59,421 nt of DNA, from NCBI GenBank assembly GCA_910585205.1, contig CAJUCC010000020.1, positions 1 to 59,421 on the forward strand. Direction: 5' to 3'. Below, one piece after another: positions 42,761 to 51,495 of the stretch. The translations under genes were made by a program, and so were the position numbers. Under the pieces are notes generated by a model that ran no database searches, had not been told where the DNA came from, and was given only the letters and a program-made list of their open reading frames with translations. Numbering within the stretch: position 1 is the first letter of the stretch; each line of letters starts with the position of its first letter. Source of the DNA: an uncultured Lachnospiraceae bacterium (GTDB lineage Bacteria > Bacillota > Clostridia > Lachnospirales > Lachnospiraceae).

Positions 42761-44493
42761 TGAAAATTTACAGAAAACTGATGGTAATAATGAACGGAAA
42801 GCAAAAGCGTACCATGGGACTTTTGCTGGCCATGATGGTATTCGGCGCCTTTCTGGAGACGGCGAGCATTTCTCTGGTTATTCCGGTGATGACGCTGGTG
42901 CTTTCCCCGGACGCGGTTGAGAAAAACGAGATGATGGCGGCGGTCTATGAGGGGCTTCATATGACGGACCCACGGCAGTTTACCGTTTTCGTGATGGGGG
43001 CAATGGTCGCGGCGTTTATCTGCAAAAACCTGTTTCTGTTCCTGTTGCAGAAAATGATGTACCGCTTTGTCTATAAGAATCAGTTTGAGACACAGGAAAA
43101 AATGCTGCGCAGTTTCGTCAAACGGGACTATGAGTTTTACCTGAATATCGAGACTTCCACAATACAGCGGATTATTGCGGCTGATGTGGTAAACGCCTAT
43201 CTGCTCATTCTGTCTCTGCTGCAGATTATTTCCGAGTGTATTGTCTTCTTTATGCTGGCGGTGGCGCTGCTTGTCGTTGACTTTAAAATGACACTGGTGA
43301 TCGCCGGACTTTTGATCGTAACATTGATCGTTATCAAAGAAGTGATCCGGCCGATTATGTATCGGACCGGCAAGGAAAATCAGGATTATTCCAGTCTGAT
43401 CTATCAGTGGTTAAGCCAGACGGTAGGCGGAATGAAAGAGATCAAGGTGATCGGCAAGGAAAATTATTTTATCCGCGAATATTCGCGGCGGGGAGCGCAT
43501 TATGTGGCGGCCATGGAACGGCTGAACCTGTTCAGCAACGCGCCCAAGCTTCTGATCGAGACGGTGTGTATTGCGGGCATGGTGGCTTATATGCTCGTCG
43601 TTGTCATGTCGGGCGAAGATCTGACCGGGATGATGCCGGCGCTGTCGGCGTTCGCGATGGCGGCGGTGCGCCTGATGCCCTCCGCCAGCCGCATCAACAA
43701 CCAGTTGACACAGCTTGCCTATTATGAGCCGTTTTTTATGAATGTCAGCGATAATCTGCTGGAAGAAACGAGCGCGGAAAATACGGATTTGTCGTATGCG
43801 CAGGAAGCGGAAAAACTCCCGGTGAAAAAAGAGATTTGTCTGGAGGGCATTACCTATGCATATCCGGGCACGGAAACGCTGATTTTCGACCGGGCGGATA
43901 TGCGCATTCCGGTCGGATATTCCGTCGGCATCGTGGGCGGTTCCGGTTCCGGGAAAACGACGATTGTGGATATTCTGCTCGGGCTTTTGAAGGTGCGGGC
44001 GGGAACGATCCGCGCCGACGGCGTGGATATTATGAGCGATTACCGCGGCTGGCTGAAAAACGTCGGATACATTCCGCAGATGATCTTTTTGCTGGACGAT
44101 GATATTCGGAAAAACGTGGCGTTTGGAATTCCCGAGGAGGAGATCGACGAAGAAAAACTCTGGTATGCACTGCAGGAAGCGCAGCTGGATACCTTTGTAA
44201 AGACATTGCCGGAGGGTATTCATACCGGCATCGGCGAGCGGGGAATCCGCCTGTCCGGCGGGCAGAGACAGCGGATCGGTATTGCGAGGGCGCTTTATCA
44301 CGACCCGGAAGTGCTGATTCTGGACGAGGCCACTTCGGCGCTGGACAATGATACCGAGGCGGCGATTATGGAGTCGATCAACCGGTTTCAGGGTAAGAAG
44401 ACGCTGGTTATTATCGCACACAGACTGCAGACGATCGAGAAGTGTGATATGGTGTATCGGGTGGAGAACGGAAAGATTACAAAGGAACGGTAA
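42760..44493 (+). CDS. PglK/MsbA-type ABC transporter, candidate lipid-linked glycan flippase
   Basis: 577 residues: six-helix exporter domain (about 15-320) fused to an ATPase domain. Walker A GGSGSGKTT near 392, signature RLSGGQRQRIGIARALY near 499, Walker B VLILDEATSALDN near 517, and the H-loop IIAHRLQ. Half-transporters of this type (PglK, WlaB) flip lipid-linked oligosaccharides. As no Wzx-type flippase is in the window, it probably performs that step for the repeat unit. Overlaps the GT52-like gene by one base (TAATG). Confidence 0.9.
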   Translation: MKIYRKLMVIMNGKQKRTMGLLLAMMVFGAFLETASISLVIPVMTLVLSPDAVEKNEMMAAVYEGLHMTDPRQFTVFVMGAMVAAFICKNLFLFLLQKMMYRFVYKNQFETQEKMLRSFVKRDYEFYLNIETSTIQRIIAADVVNAYLLILSLLQIISECIVFFMLAVALLVVDFKMTLVIAGLLIVTLIVIKEVIRPIMYRTGKENQDYSSLIYQWLSQTVGGMKEIKVIGKENYFIREYSRRGAHYVAAMERLNLFSNAPKLLIETVCIAGMVAYMLVVVMSGEDLTGMMPALSAFAMAAVRLMPSASRINNQLTQLAYYEPFFMNVSDNLLEETSAENTDLSYAQEAEKLPVKKEICLEGITYAYPGTETLIFDRADMRIPVGYSVGIVGGSGSGKTTIVDILLGLLKVRAGTIRADGVDIMSDYRGWLKNVGYIPQMIFLLDDDIRKNVAFGIPEEEIDEEKLWYALQEAQLDTFVKTLPEGIHTGIGERGIRLSGGQRQRIGIARALYHDPEVLILDEATSALDNDTEAAIMESINRFQGKKTLVIIAHRLQTIEKCDMVYRVENGKITKER

Positions 44494-44630
44494 ACAGATA
44501 CGGACAGCACAATGGAAGATGCCACTACGTGACCGCACTTGGCGCGGCAAATCGTCCAAGTCTTTCATGAACGACGGATTGAGGGAGAGTTGACGTGGCT
44601 TTGTCCGCTTTGTTTATGAGGAGAGAGTAA
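44494..44630 (+). other. Gap of 137 bases with no clear feature
   Basis: The space between the ABC transporter and the DUF5713 gene holds a short inverted repeat (CTTGG and CCAAG near 44538-44563) but no T-run and no gene. Both a clear terminator and a clear promoter are absent. It may be a leftover of a lost gene, since the surrounding genes are tightly packed. Confidence 0.3.
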
Positions 44631-44957
44631 ATGCGAAAGTTTGATGAGAATTATGTATTACTGGAGGATATGGCTAATGACGGCTATTTTCCCGAATTTC
44701 TTGTGGAGAAGGTCAAAGAACGGATACTGTCTGTGATACGTCTGCTGGAAGGCGGTGAAACTGACATGGAGATGATACAGAACAGGCTTGACGAGATGAC
44801 GCTTGCGATCAATGATCTGCAGGAGGAATTTGAGGAAAACGACAGCGAGATCGAAACGGTGGCGAGAGACAGTATCGCGGTTACATTGGAATATATTCTG
44901 CAATGGTTTGACATTGCTATCGATGTGGAAACGGCGCTTCGGGAGAGAGACTGGTAG
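44631..44957 (+). CDS. DUF5713 family small protein
   Basis: 108 residues, acidic, cytosolic, no membrane helix. The segments LEDMANDGYFPEFLVEKVKE and NDLQEEFEENDSEIETVARD are the conserved core of DUF5713 proteins, which are of unknown function and widespread in bacteria. A GAGGAGAGAG site precedes the ATG. It sits between the flippase and a glycosyltransferase, without any obvious tie to sugar metabolism; it may be a passenger gene. Confidence 0.8.
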   Translation: MRKFDENYVLLEDMANDGYFPEFLVEKVKERILSVIRLLEGGETDMEMIQNRLDEMTLAINDLQEEFEENDSEIETVARDSIAVTLEYILQWFDIAIDVETALRERDW

Positions 44958-44986
44958 GATATAAAATATGAAAGAGGAAGCATCGT

Positions 44987-46030
44987 ATGAAACTGAGCAT
45001 TATCGTGCCTTTTTATAATATGGCCGCAGACGGCAAACTGACATATTGCATGGACTCCCTGGTACATCAGACATTGCGGAAGGAGATGGAGATACTGGCG
45101 GTCGACGACTGCTCGGCGGACCATACCTTTTCTCTGCTGAAGGAGTACGAGGCCCGGTATCCCGGAAGGGTACGGGCTTTTCGGACACCGGAAAACCGAA
45201 AGCAGGGCGGGGCGCGAAATCTGGGACTGGATATGGCATGCGGGGAATGGGTCGGCTTTCTGGACGGGGATGACTGGGCGGCGCCGGATATGTACGAAAA
45301 GCTCCTGCAAAAAGCAGAGGAGACCGGCGCGGACGTCGTCGGATGCGATCTGCATCAGACGGATGAACACAGTATGAAGATCGGGCGCATTCTCAATGCC
45401 AATACCATGGATCAGACCGGTGTGCTGGATGGGGAAAAATACGGCAGGCTTGTGCGCAATCCCTGCAGTATGGTAATTAAAATCTATAAAAAGGAAGTGC
45501 TCGACCGCTGTCACCTTCGTTTCCCGGAAGGAATTTTTTACGAAGATAACTGCGCGGGGCCTGTATGGATGCTGCACTTTACGCATTTCGAAAAAGTGGA
45601 AGAACCGTTGTACTACTACTATCAGGATCCGGCTTCCACGACCCACTATATCAGTGAGACAAAGTGCCGTGACAGAATGCGCGCCGGTGAGCTGCTTGTG
45701 AAACAGTTTCGGGAATGCGGCTTTTATGAGACATATGAGACAGATCTTGCGTTTGCTTTCGCAAAACTCTATTATGTAAACACGCTTTTTACCTATGTCA
45801 TCGGCGTAAGACCTGCAAAACTTTCCTTTCTGCGGGAATTAAGACAGGGGATACTGCATTATTTTCCGGATTTTCGGGATAACCCGTATTTTCAGCGCGA
45901 ATATGACAGAGAACAGAAAAAACTGGTGAACCTTCATATTAAATCACCGCTGCTGTTTTTGGTGTATTACAGGGCGCTGACCGCATACCGTGTTCTGCGC
46001 AGGCGGGTGCGGAGCGGAATGTTTTTTTAA
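44987..46030 (+). CDS. GT2 glycosyltransferase (CpsIJ/teichoic-type)
   Basis: 347 residues with LSIIVPFYNMAADGKLTYCM, ILAVDDCSADHT, QGGARNLGLDMACGEW and the metal motif FLDGDDWAAPDMYEKLL. The acid-base block FPEGIFYEDNCAGPVW follows. C-terminal basic helix (RALTAYRVLRRRVRSG) could touch the membrane. An AGAGGAAG site precedes the ATG. Last gene before the promoter of the pseudaminic-acid cluster. Confidence 0.88.
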   Translation: MKLSIIVPFYNMAADGKLTYCMDSLVHQTLRKEMEILAVDDCSADHTFSLLKEYEARYPGRVRAFRTPENRKQGGARNLGLDMACGEWVGFLDGDDWAAPDMYEKLLQKAEETGADVVGCDLHQTDEHSMKIGRILNANTMDQTGVLDGEKYGRLVRNPCSMVIKIYKKEVLDRCHLRFPEGIFYEDNCAGPVWMLHFTHFEKVEEPLYYYYQDPASTTHYISETKCRDRMRAGELLVKQFRECGFYETYETDLAFAFAKLYYVNTLFTYVIGVRPAKLSFLRELRQGILHYFPDFRDNPYFQREYDREQKKLVNLHIKSPLLFLVYYRALTAYRVLRRRVRSGMFF

Positions 46031-46109
46031 AGTATAAGATTTCCAGAAACCGGTAATCTTAACAGAGAGAGATTTGGCGAAACGTACCGTCATATAAAAA
46101 CGGTTTTTT

Positions 46110-46145
46110 CCAATATTTGCCAATATTTTCGGAATATGGTAATAT
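46110..46145 (+). promoter_or_regulatory. Promoter and operator-like repeats before pseB
   Basis: TTGCCA (46117-46122) and TAATAT (46140-46145) are 17 bases apart. The sequence CCAATATTT occurs twice, at 46110-46118 and 46120-46128, one helical turn apart and overlapping the -35, and is followed by the partial inverted copy GGAATATGG (46131-46139). The repeats look like a binding site for a regulator or simply AT-rich promoter DNA. Confidence 0.5.
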
Positions 46146-46178
46146 AAAACTGATTTTGCATCCAAAGGAGGACAGGCA

Positions 46179-47183
46179 ATGTTGAACGATAAGACAATAC
46201 TGATTACCGGAGGGACAGGTTCTTTCGGAAAAAGTTTTACACGATATGCGCTGACGCATTATCATCCGAAAAAAATTATTATTTATTCGCGGGATGAGTT
46301 TAAGCAGTTTATTATGCAGAATGAATTCCGGGAGTTGAACCGCGAAAATCAGCTTCGGTTTTTTATCGGTGATGTGCGGGATAAGGATCGGCTGCGCCGG
46401 GCGCTGGAAGGGGTTGACTATGTGATCCATGCGGCGGCGTTAAAACAGGTGCCTGCCTGTGAATACAATCCGGATGAGGCGATCAAGACCAATATTCACG
46501 GTGCGCAGAACGTGATTGACGCATCGCTGGAGAGCGGCAGCGTGCGCAAGGTTGTGGCATTGTCCACGGACAAAGCCGTCAATCCGGTCAATCTCTATGG
46601 CGGCACGAAGCTGGTATCGGATAAGCTGTTTATTGCGGCCAACGCCTATGCCGGTTCCAAGGACATCTGCTTTTCCATTGTCAGATACGGCAATGTGGCG
46701 GGAAGCCGCGGTTCGGTTATTCCGTTTTTCCACAATATTATCAAAAACGGCGGCCGGGAGCTGCCGATCACGGATTACCGCATGACCCGTTTCTGGATCA
46801 GCCTGACCGAGGGCATCGAGCTGGTAATCAAGGCATTGGAAGAGGCAAAGGGCGGCGAAACGTTTATTTCCAAAATTCCTTCCTTTAAGGTGACGGATCT
46901 GGCGCAGGCTATGCTGCCGGGCTGTAAAATGCCGGAGGTCGGCATCCGGGAGGGGGAAAAACTGCATGAGATCATGGTAACGGTGGAAGATTCCATGACG
47001 ACATGGGAGTATGACAAGCATTTTATCGTATATCCGCAGATGGTATGGAGCGAGAGCAGACGGCCGCAGCCGACAGGGAAAAAGGTGGCGGAAGGATTTG
47101 CCTACAGCTCCGGCAGCAATGCGGACTGGCTCAGTGTGGAACAGATCAGGGAACTGTTAAAAACGGTGGAGCTGGAAAAATAA
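46179..47183 (+). CDS. pseB: PseB, UDP-GlcNAc 4,6-dehydratase (inverting)
   Basis: First step of pseudaminic acid synthesis: dehydration with C5 epimerisation of UDP-GlcNAc to the 4-keto-L-arabino sugar. ITGGTGSFGKSFTR, the hallmark YSRDEFKQ, HAAALKQVPACEYNP, STDKAVNPVNLYGGTKLVSD (with the catalytic Asp-Lys and YxxxK) and the VRYGNVAGSRGSV block match PseB/FlaA1 rather than the retaining PglF/Cap5D type. 334 residues is the normal short, soluble form. AAGGAGGA precedes the ATG. It has its own promoter, and a hairpin follows before pseC. Confidence 0.95.
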   Translation: MLNDKTILITGGTGSFGKSFTRYALTHYHPKKIIIYSRDEFKQFIMQNEFRELNRENQLRFFIGDVRDKDRLRRALEGVDYVIHAAALKQVPACEYNPDEAIKTNIHGAQNVIDASLESGSVRKVVALSTDKAVNPVNLYGGTKLVSDKLFIAANAYAGSKDICFSIVRYGNVAGSRGSVIPFFHNIIKNGGRELPITDYRMTRFWISLTEGIELVIKALEEAKGGETFISKIPSFKVTDLAQAMLPGCKMPEVGIREGEKLHEIMVTVEDSMTTWEYDKHFIVYPQMVWSESRRPQPTGKKVAEGFAYSSGSNADWLSVEQIRELLKTVELEK

Positions 47184-47192
47184 ACAATACGG

Positions 47193-47218
47193 GAATCCTG
47201 CACGGCAGGATTCTTTTT
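47193..47218 (+). terminator. Hairpin terminator or attenuator after pseB
   Basis: GAATCCTGC (47193-47201) pairs perfectly with GCAGGATTC (47205-47213) around an ACG loop and is followed by TTTTTAT. The T-run is short, so partial read-through into pseC is likely. Confidence 0.65.
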
Positions 47219-47227
47219 ATACCAGTG

Positions 47228-47269
47228 CCGTGCTCTATAAGCGCCGGGCGTGATGCGGCGGGAGCACGG
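47228..47269 (+). promoter_or_regulatory. Second hairpin in the pseB-pseC gap
   Basis: CCGTGCTC (47228-47235) pairs perfectly with GAGCACGG (47262-47269), with a smaller inner CGCC/GGCG stem, and no T-run. It lies between the terminator and the pseC start at 47311. It might guard the pseC mRNA end or take part in attenuation. Confidence 0.4.
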
Positions 47270-47310
47270 GCTTTGGTTTATGACAGAGACGGAAAGGGGC
47301 GTGTCAGGAT

Positions 47311-48519
47311 ATGGAAAAACCGGCGGCGGCAGGAGGCCGGCCCGTCAGGGACGGGAAACTGTTTTACGGACATCAGTATATTGACGATGCGGATATTGCG
47401 GCGGTGGAAAAGGTGCTGCGCAGTGATTTTCTCACATGCGGGCCGGAGATCGGCAAACTGGAAGATCGGTTATGCCGGCTTACCGGTGCGAAACATGCCA
47501 TTGTCGTCAGCAACGGCACGGCGGCCTTACATATGGCGTGCCAGGCCGCGGGCGTAACGGCGGGGGACGAGGTGATTACGACACCGATTACCTTTGCGGC
47601 ATCCGCGAACTGTGCGCTGTACTGCGGTGCGAAGCCGGTGTTTGCCGACATTGACAAGGCGACATACAATATTGATCCGGCGGATGTGGCGCGGAAGATT
47701 ACGGCGCGCACGAAGGCGGTTGTGGCTGTTGACTTTACCGGTCAGGCGGCCGATCTGGATCCGCTGCTCTCCCTGTGTCATGAAAAGGGTATGATTTTGA
47801 TTGAAGATGCGGCGCATTCCGTCGGCACATATTATAACGGGCGTCCGGTCGGTTCGATTGCCGACATTACGACATTCAGCTTTCATCCGGTGAAGACTGT
47901 CACCGGCGGAGAGGGCGGCGCGGTGCTGACAAACGACGATGCGCTGTATACAAAGCTGAAACTGTTCCACACGCACGGTATTACGCGGGAAGCGGCGCTG
48001 CTGGAGCATCCTTCCGACGGCGGCTGGTATTATGAACAGATTGCGCTGGGCATGAATTACCGGATGACGGATATGCAGGCGGCGCTCATTAACAGCCAGC
48101 TTGACAAGCTGGATGCGTTCCGCAGCAGACGAAAAGCGATTGTAAAACGGTATGACGAAGCGTTCCGCAAGATCCCGGAAGTTGTTGTGCAGGAGGAGAT
48201 TGCGCAGTCCGATACGACACGGCACCTGTATATTCTCCGTATCCGGCCGCAGCGGCTTACGATTGACAGGCGGCAGTTTTTCGATGCTATGGCCGCGGAA
48301 AATATATGCTGTAACGTACATTATATTCCGGTCTATTACCATCCGTATTATGAGCGGCTCGGATATAAAAAGGGACTCTGCCCGCGGGCGGAAAAACTGT
48401 ATGCGGAAATGATGAGTCTTCCGCTGTATTATGCGATGAGCGATCAGGACGTGGAAGATGTGATTGCGGCGGTGCGGAAAATCTGTGCGTACTACCGGCG
48501 GGATACGGAAGGAAAGTGA
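47311..48519 (+). CDS. pseC: PseC, UDP-4-keto sugar aminotransferase
   Basis: PLP-dependent aminotransferase that adds the 4-amino group to the PseB product. Family pattern: FYGHQYIDDADIAAVEKVL, VVSNGTAALHMACQA, ITFAASANCALYCGAKPVFA, EDAAHSVGTYY and the PLP lysine K195 in SFHPVKTVTGGEGG. 402 residues, slightly longer than usual because of an N-terminal addition of about 12 residues (AAAGGRPVRDG). The ATG at 47311 has a weak AGGA site. The stop precedes pseF with an overlapping frame region (pseF could start with GTG at 48516). Confidence 0.95.
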   Translation: MEKPAAAGGRPVRDGKLFYGHQYIDDADIAAVEKVLRSDFLTCGPEIGKLEDRLCRLTGAKHAIVVSNGTAALHMACQAAGVTAGDEVITTPITFAASANCALYCGAKPVFADIDKATYNIDPADVARKITARTKAVVAVDFTGQAADLDPLLSLCHEKGMILIEDAAHSVGTYYNGRPVGSIADITTFSFHPVKTVTGGEGGAVLTNDDALYTKLKLFHTHGITREAALLEHPSDGGWYYEQIALGMNYRMTDMQAALINSQLDKLDAFRSRRKAIVKRYDEAFRKIPEVVVQEEIAQSDTTRHLYILRIRPQRLTIDRRQFFDAMAAENICCNVHYIPVYYHPYYERLGYKKGLCPRAEKLYAEMMSLPLYYAMSDQDVEDVIAAVRKICAYYRRDTEGK

Positions 48520-48527
48520 GCGGAGAT

Positions 48528-49229
48528 ATGAACGGCGAAGCGGACAAAAGAATTGCCATTATAACGGCCAGGGGCGGCAGCAAACGGATTCCGGGAAAAA
48601 ATATCCGCCCGTTCTGCGGGCAGCCGATTCTCGCATATTCCGTGCGGGCGGCCATAGCGTCGGAACTGTTCGGCGAAGTTATGGTTTCCACGGACAGTGC
48701 GGAGATTGCCGCGGCCGCGCAGGCTGCGGGCGCGCAGGTGCCGTTTCTGCGCAGCGGCGAGACGGCCGGCGATTATGCGACAACGGCGCAAGTGCTGCTG
48801 GAAGTACTGGCGGAATATGAAAAGCGGGGGCGGTGCTTTGAGACGGTATGCTGCCTGTATCCGACGGCCCCTTTTGTGACGGCGGACAAGCTGCGGCAGG
48901 CGGTGACGCTGCTGGAGGAGCGGGATGTGGACAGTGTGGTGCCGGTAGTCCGGTATTCCTTCCCGCCGCAGCGGGCGTTTGTCGTGCGGGACGGCCTGAC
49001 GGTTATGCGCTGGCCGGAGCATGCGGCCAGCCGGTCACAGGATCTGGAGCCGTACTTTCATGACTGCGGGCAGTTTTATTGTATGAAGGCGGAACGGTTT
49101 TTGCAGAAAAAGCAGATATTTACCGACCGGATGCTCTCTGTCGAGATGCCGGAGACAGAGGTACAGGACATTGACAATGAGAGCGACTGGAAGCTGGCAG
49201 AGTTGAAATATAAGATGATGGAGAACTGA
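48528..49229 (+). CDS. pseF: PseF, pseudaminic acid cytidylyltransferase
   Basis: Activates pseudaminic acid with CTP to CMP-pseudaminic acid, the donor for transferases. Nucleotidyltransferase signature ITARGGSKRIPGKNIRPFCG, then FGEVMVSTDSAEIA, CLYPTAPFVTADKL and DIDNESDW, which fits PseF/NeuA-type enzymes; the LYPTAPF block and short length (233) fit PseF better than NeuA, which often has a C-terminal hydrolase. The frame begins with a GTG at 48516, but the ATG at 48528 with GGAG just upstream is preferred. The next gene starts 1 base after the stop. Confidence 0.92.
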   Translation: MNGEADKRIAIITARGGSKRIPGKNIRPFCGQPILAYSVRAAIASELFGEVMVSTDSAEIAAAAQAAGAQVPFLRSGETAGDYATTAQVLLEVLAEYEKRGRCFETVCCLYPTAPFVTADKLRQAVTLLEERDVDSVVPVVRYSFPPQRAFVVRDGLTVMRWPEHAASRSQDLEPYFHDCGQFYCMKAERFLQKKQIFTDRMLSVEMPETEVQDIDNESDWKLAELKYKMMEN

Positions 49230-49230
49230 C

Positions 49231-50277
49231 ATGGAAACGATAACGATTGGAAAGCGGAAGATCGGCAGCGGACAGCCGGTGTATATCATTGCGGAAATGT
49301 CCGCCAATCACGCGGGCAGTATCAGCCATGCAAAGGAGATTATTCACGCGGCGAAAGAGTCGGGCGCCGACTGTATCAAGATTCAGACGTATACGGCGGA
49401 TACGATGACGATCGACTGCGATAACCGTTATTTTCAGATCGGGGAAGGCACGTGGAAGGGAGAAAACCTGTACGGGCTTTACCGGAAGGCGTATACGCCG
49501 TGGGAGTGGCAGGCGGAGCTGAAAGAAGAAGCGGAGAGAACGGGAATCGACTTTTTTTCCACACCGTTTGACCGGACTTCCGTGGATTTTCTGGAAAGCA
49601 TCGGCATGACATTTTATAAGATTGCTTCGTTTGAGCTGGTGGATCTGCCGCTGATCCGCTATGTGGCTTCGAAACAAAAACCGATGATCCTGTCAACGGG
49701 GATGGGAAGCCTGGAAGAGATTACGGAGGCCGTGGAAGCGGTGCGGGGAGCGGGCAACGGGCAGTTTGCCCTGCTGCGCTGCGCCAGCGCTTATCCGGCC
49801 GTCTCGGAACATATGAATCTGGCGGCGATGAAAGCGATGCGGGAGCGGTTTCATGTGCCCGTCGGTTTGTCCGACCATTCCATGGGTTCGGTCGGCGCGG
49901 TGACGGCGGTCGGCATGGGCGGCAGCATCATCGAAAAGCATTTTTGTCTGGACAGAAAGATCGAGAATCCCGATGCTTCTTTTTCTATGGAACCGGCGGA
50001 ATTTGCGGCGATGGTGAAGGATGTAAGAGCGGCGGAGCGCGCCGTCGGCAGTGTGAGTTTCGGCGCAACCGAGTCGGAAGCCGAAAACCTCGCATTTCGC
50101 CGTTCGGTTTTTGTCGTACAGGATATTCAGGCGGGCGGGCTGCTGACGCCGGACAATATCCGTGTGATCCGGCCGGGGTATGGACTGGCGCCCAAATATT
50201 ACGATACGGCGCTCGGCAAGCGGGCCGTATCGGATCTGAAGCGGGGAACGCCGCTGCAGGCGGGCATGTTTTGCTGA
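49231..50277 (+). CDS. pseI: PseI, pseudaminic acid synthase
   Basis: Condenses the 2,4-diacylamido-altrose with phosphoenolpyruvate to give pseudaminic acid. NeuB-family TIM barrel: YIIAEMSANHAGSISHAK, DCIKIQTYTADTMTID, FFSTPFDRTSVDFLE, KPMILSTGMGSLEEI, VGLSDHSMGSVGAVTAVGMG, followed by a C-terminal SAF antifreeze-like domain (about 285-348). The DNRYFQIGEGTWKGENLYGL segment is the hallmark of PseI, separating it from LegI and NeuB. 348 residues is normal. Confidence 0.95.
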   Translation: METITIGKRKIGSGQPVYIIAEMSANHAGSISHAKEIIHAAKESGADCIKIQTYTADTMTIDCDNRYFQIGEGTWKGENLYGLYRKAYTPWEWQAELKEEAERTGIDFFSTPFDRTSVDFLESIGMTFYKIASFELVDLPLIRYVASKQKPMILSTGMGSLEEITEAVEAVRGAGNGQFALLRCASAYPAVSEHMNLAAMKAMRERFHVPVGLSDHSMGSVGAVTAVGMGGSIIEKHFCLDRKIENPDASFSMEPAEFAAMVKDVRAAERAVGSVSFGATESEAENLAFRRSVFVVQDIQAGGLLTPDNIRVIRPGYGLAPKYYDTALGKRAVSDLKRGTPLQAGMFC

Positions 50278-50307
50278 GCGAATCCGGCAGAAATGAGTGA
50301 GGACAAG

Positions 50308-51495
50308 ATGAAAAAACGAATCCATTTGCGAAAGGCCGTATGGGAAGACGGAGAATTGCTGTTTTCCTGGGCAAATGACATTGATGTCAGAAGAAATGCA
50401 CTGCAGCAGCATGAAATTTCGTGGGACGAGCATACGGCATGGCTGAAAAAGAAACTGCAGGATGCGGACTGCCGTATCTATATTGCCTGCATACAAACGA
50501 CAGATGTGTCGGAAAGACCGGTCGGCCAGCTCCGTCTGGATGTGGAGGACGGGACGGCGGAGATTGATTATTCGATTGCCGCCGAACTGCGGGGGCAGGG
50601 CTATGGCACGGCCCTTGTCCGTCAGGCAGAGCGGGAGGCGGGCACGGAAATCCGCAGGTTTTCCGCCCGGGTAAAAAAGGGCAATCCTGCATCCGCAAGG
50701 GTATTTGAAAAATGCGGGTTTGCTCTGTGCGGAGAGGACGACGCCTGTTATCTGTTTACAAAGGAACATACGGCAGAGCCGGCGCCGGCCCGGCCGGCGA
50801 TTGTGATCTGTACATGCAAGTCGTGGAATATCGCATATGCGGAGCGGATGCGGTTGCAGTACGAAAAAGATTATGACATAACTGTCATAACTGATAAGAA
50901 AGATTTGACAAGAGAGGCTATGGATGCCGTCAGACCAAAGTATATCTTTTTTCCGCACTGGTCATATCTGATTCCCGAATCCGTTTTCGGCGCCTATCCG
51001 TGTATCGTGTTTCATATGACGGATCTGCCCTATGGCCGGGGCGGCAGCCCGCTGCAAAATCTGATTGTCAGAGGGCATACACATACGAAACTTTCGGCGC
51101 TGCGGGCGGGCAGCGGGATTGACACCGGAGACATTTATCAAAAGGCGGATCTGGATTTGTCGGGGACGGCGGAGGAAATTCTGAGACGCGCGTCGGGCAT
51201 TATTTTTACCGAAATGATTCCCGATATACTGGAAAACAATCCGCTTCCCGTTCCCCAGAGCGGTGCGGTCACGACATTCCGGCGCAGAAAACCGGAAGAC
51301 GGACGGCTGCTCCCGGAGATGGATGAAAAGACGATTTATGATTTTATCCGTATGCTGGACGGAGAGGGCTATCCGAATGCCTTTGTGGAGATAGGGCCGT
51401 ATGTTCTGCGGTTCCGGGAGGCGGCGTATGCGGACGGCCGTGTGACGGCCAGGGTGACATTTGAAAAACGAAAAGAAGAGAAGGACGGCTTATGA
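50308..51495 (+). CDS. GNAT acetyltransferase - formyltransferase fusion in the Pse locus
   Basis: 395 residues. N-terminal GNAT domain (about 1-152), with the acetyl-CoA loop RGQGYGTALV and NPASARVFEKCGF. A short Ala-Pro linker follows, then a domain of the formyltransferase family (about 160-395) with PHWSYLIPES, FHMTDLPYGRGGSPLQNLI and GIDTGDIYQKADLDLSGTAEEI. The expected catalytic His (236) and Asp (272) are present, but the family Asn two residues before the His is Val (IVFH). No other PseH gene is adjacent, so the GNAT half may be PseH; the other half may use 10-formyl-tetrahydrofolate. AGTGAGG supports the ATG at 50308, although one at 50293 is possible. Stop overlaps the deacetylase start. 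Confidence 0.85.
   Translation: MKKRIHLRKAVWEDGELLFSWANDIDVRRNALQQHEISWDEHTAWLKKKLQDADCRIYIACIQTTDVSERPVGQLRLDVEDGTAEIDYSIAAELRGQGYGTALVRQAEREAGTEIRRFSARVKKGNPASARVFEKCGFALCGEDDACYLFTKEHTAEPAPARPAIVICTCKSWNIAYAERMRLQYEKDYDITVITDKKDLTREAMDAVRPKYIFFPHWSYLIPESVFGAYPCIVFHMTDLPYGRGGSPLQNLIVRGHTHTKLSALRAGSGIDTGDIYQKADLDLSGTAEEILRRASGIIFTEMIPDILENNPLPVPQSGAVTTFRRRKPEDGRLLPEMDEKTIYDFIRMLDGEGYPNAFVEIGPYVLRFREAAYADGRVTARVTFEKRKEEKDGL

Noticed and set aside
46179..50277. Sialic (NeuABC) or legionaminic acid pathway
   Set aside because: The dehydratase, the DNRYFQIGEGTWKGENLYGL-type segment of the synthase and the PseG hydrolase fit pseudaminic acid; no NeuC or LegB/LegG-type epimerase is present.
49693..50958. 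421-codon frame on the - strand across pseI and the fusion gene
   Set aside because: Both + strand genes are recognised with conserved motifs; the antisense frame is Arg/His-rich and looks like a shadow in GC-rich DNA.
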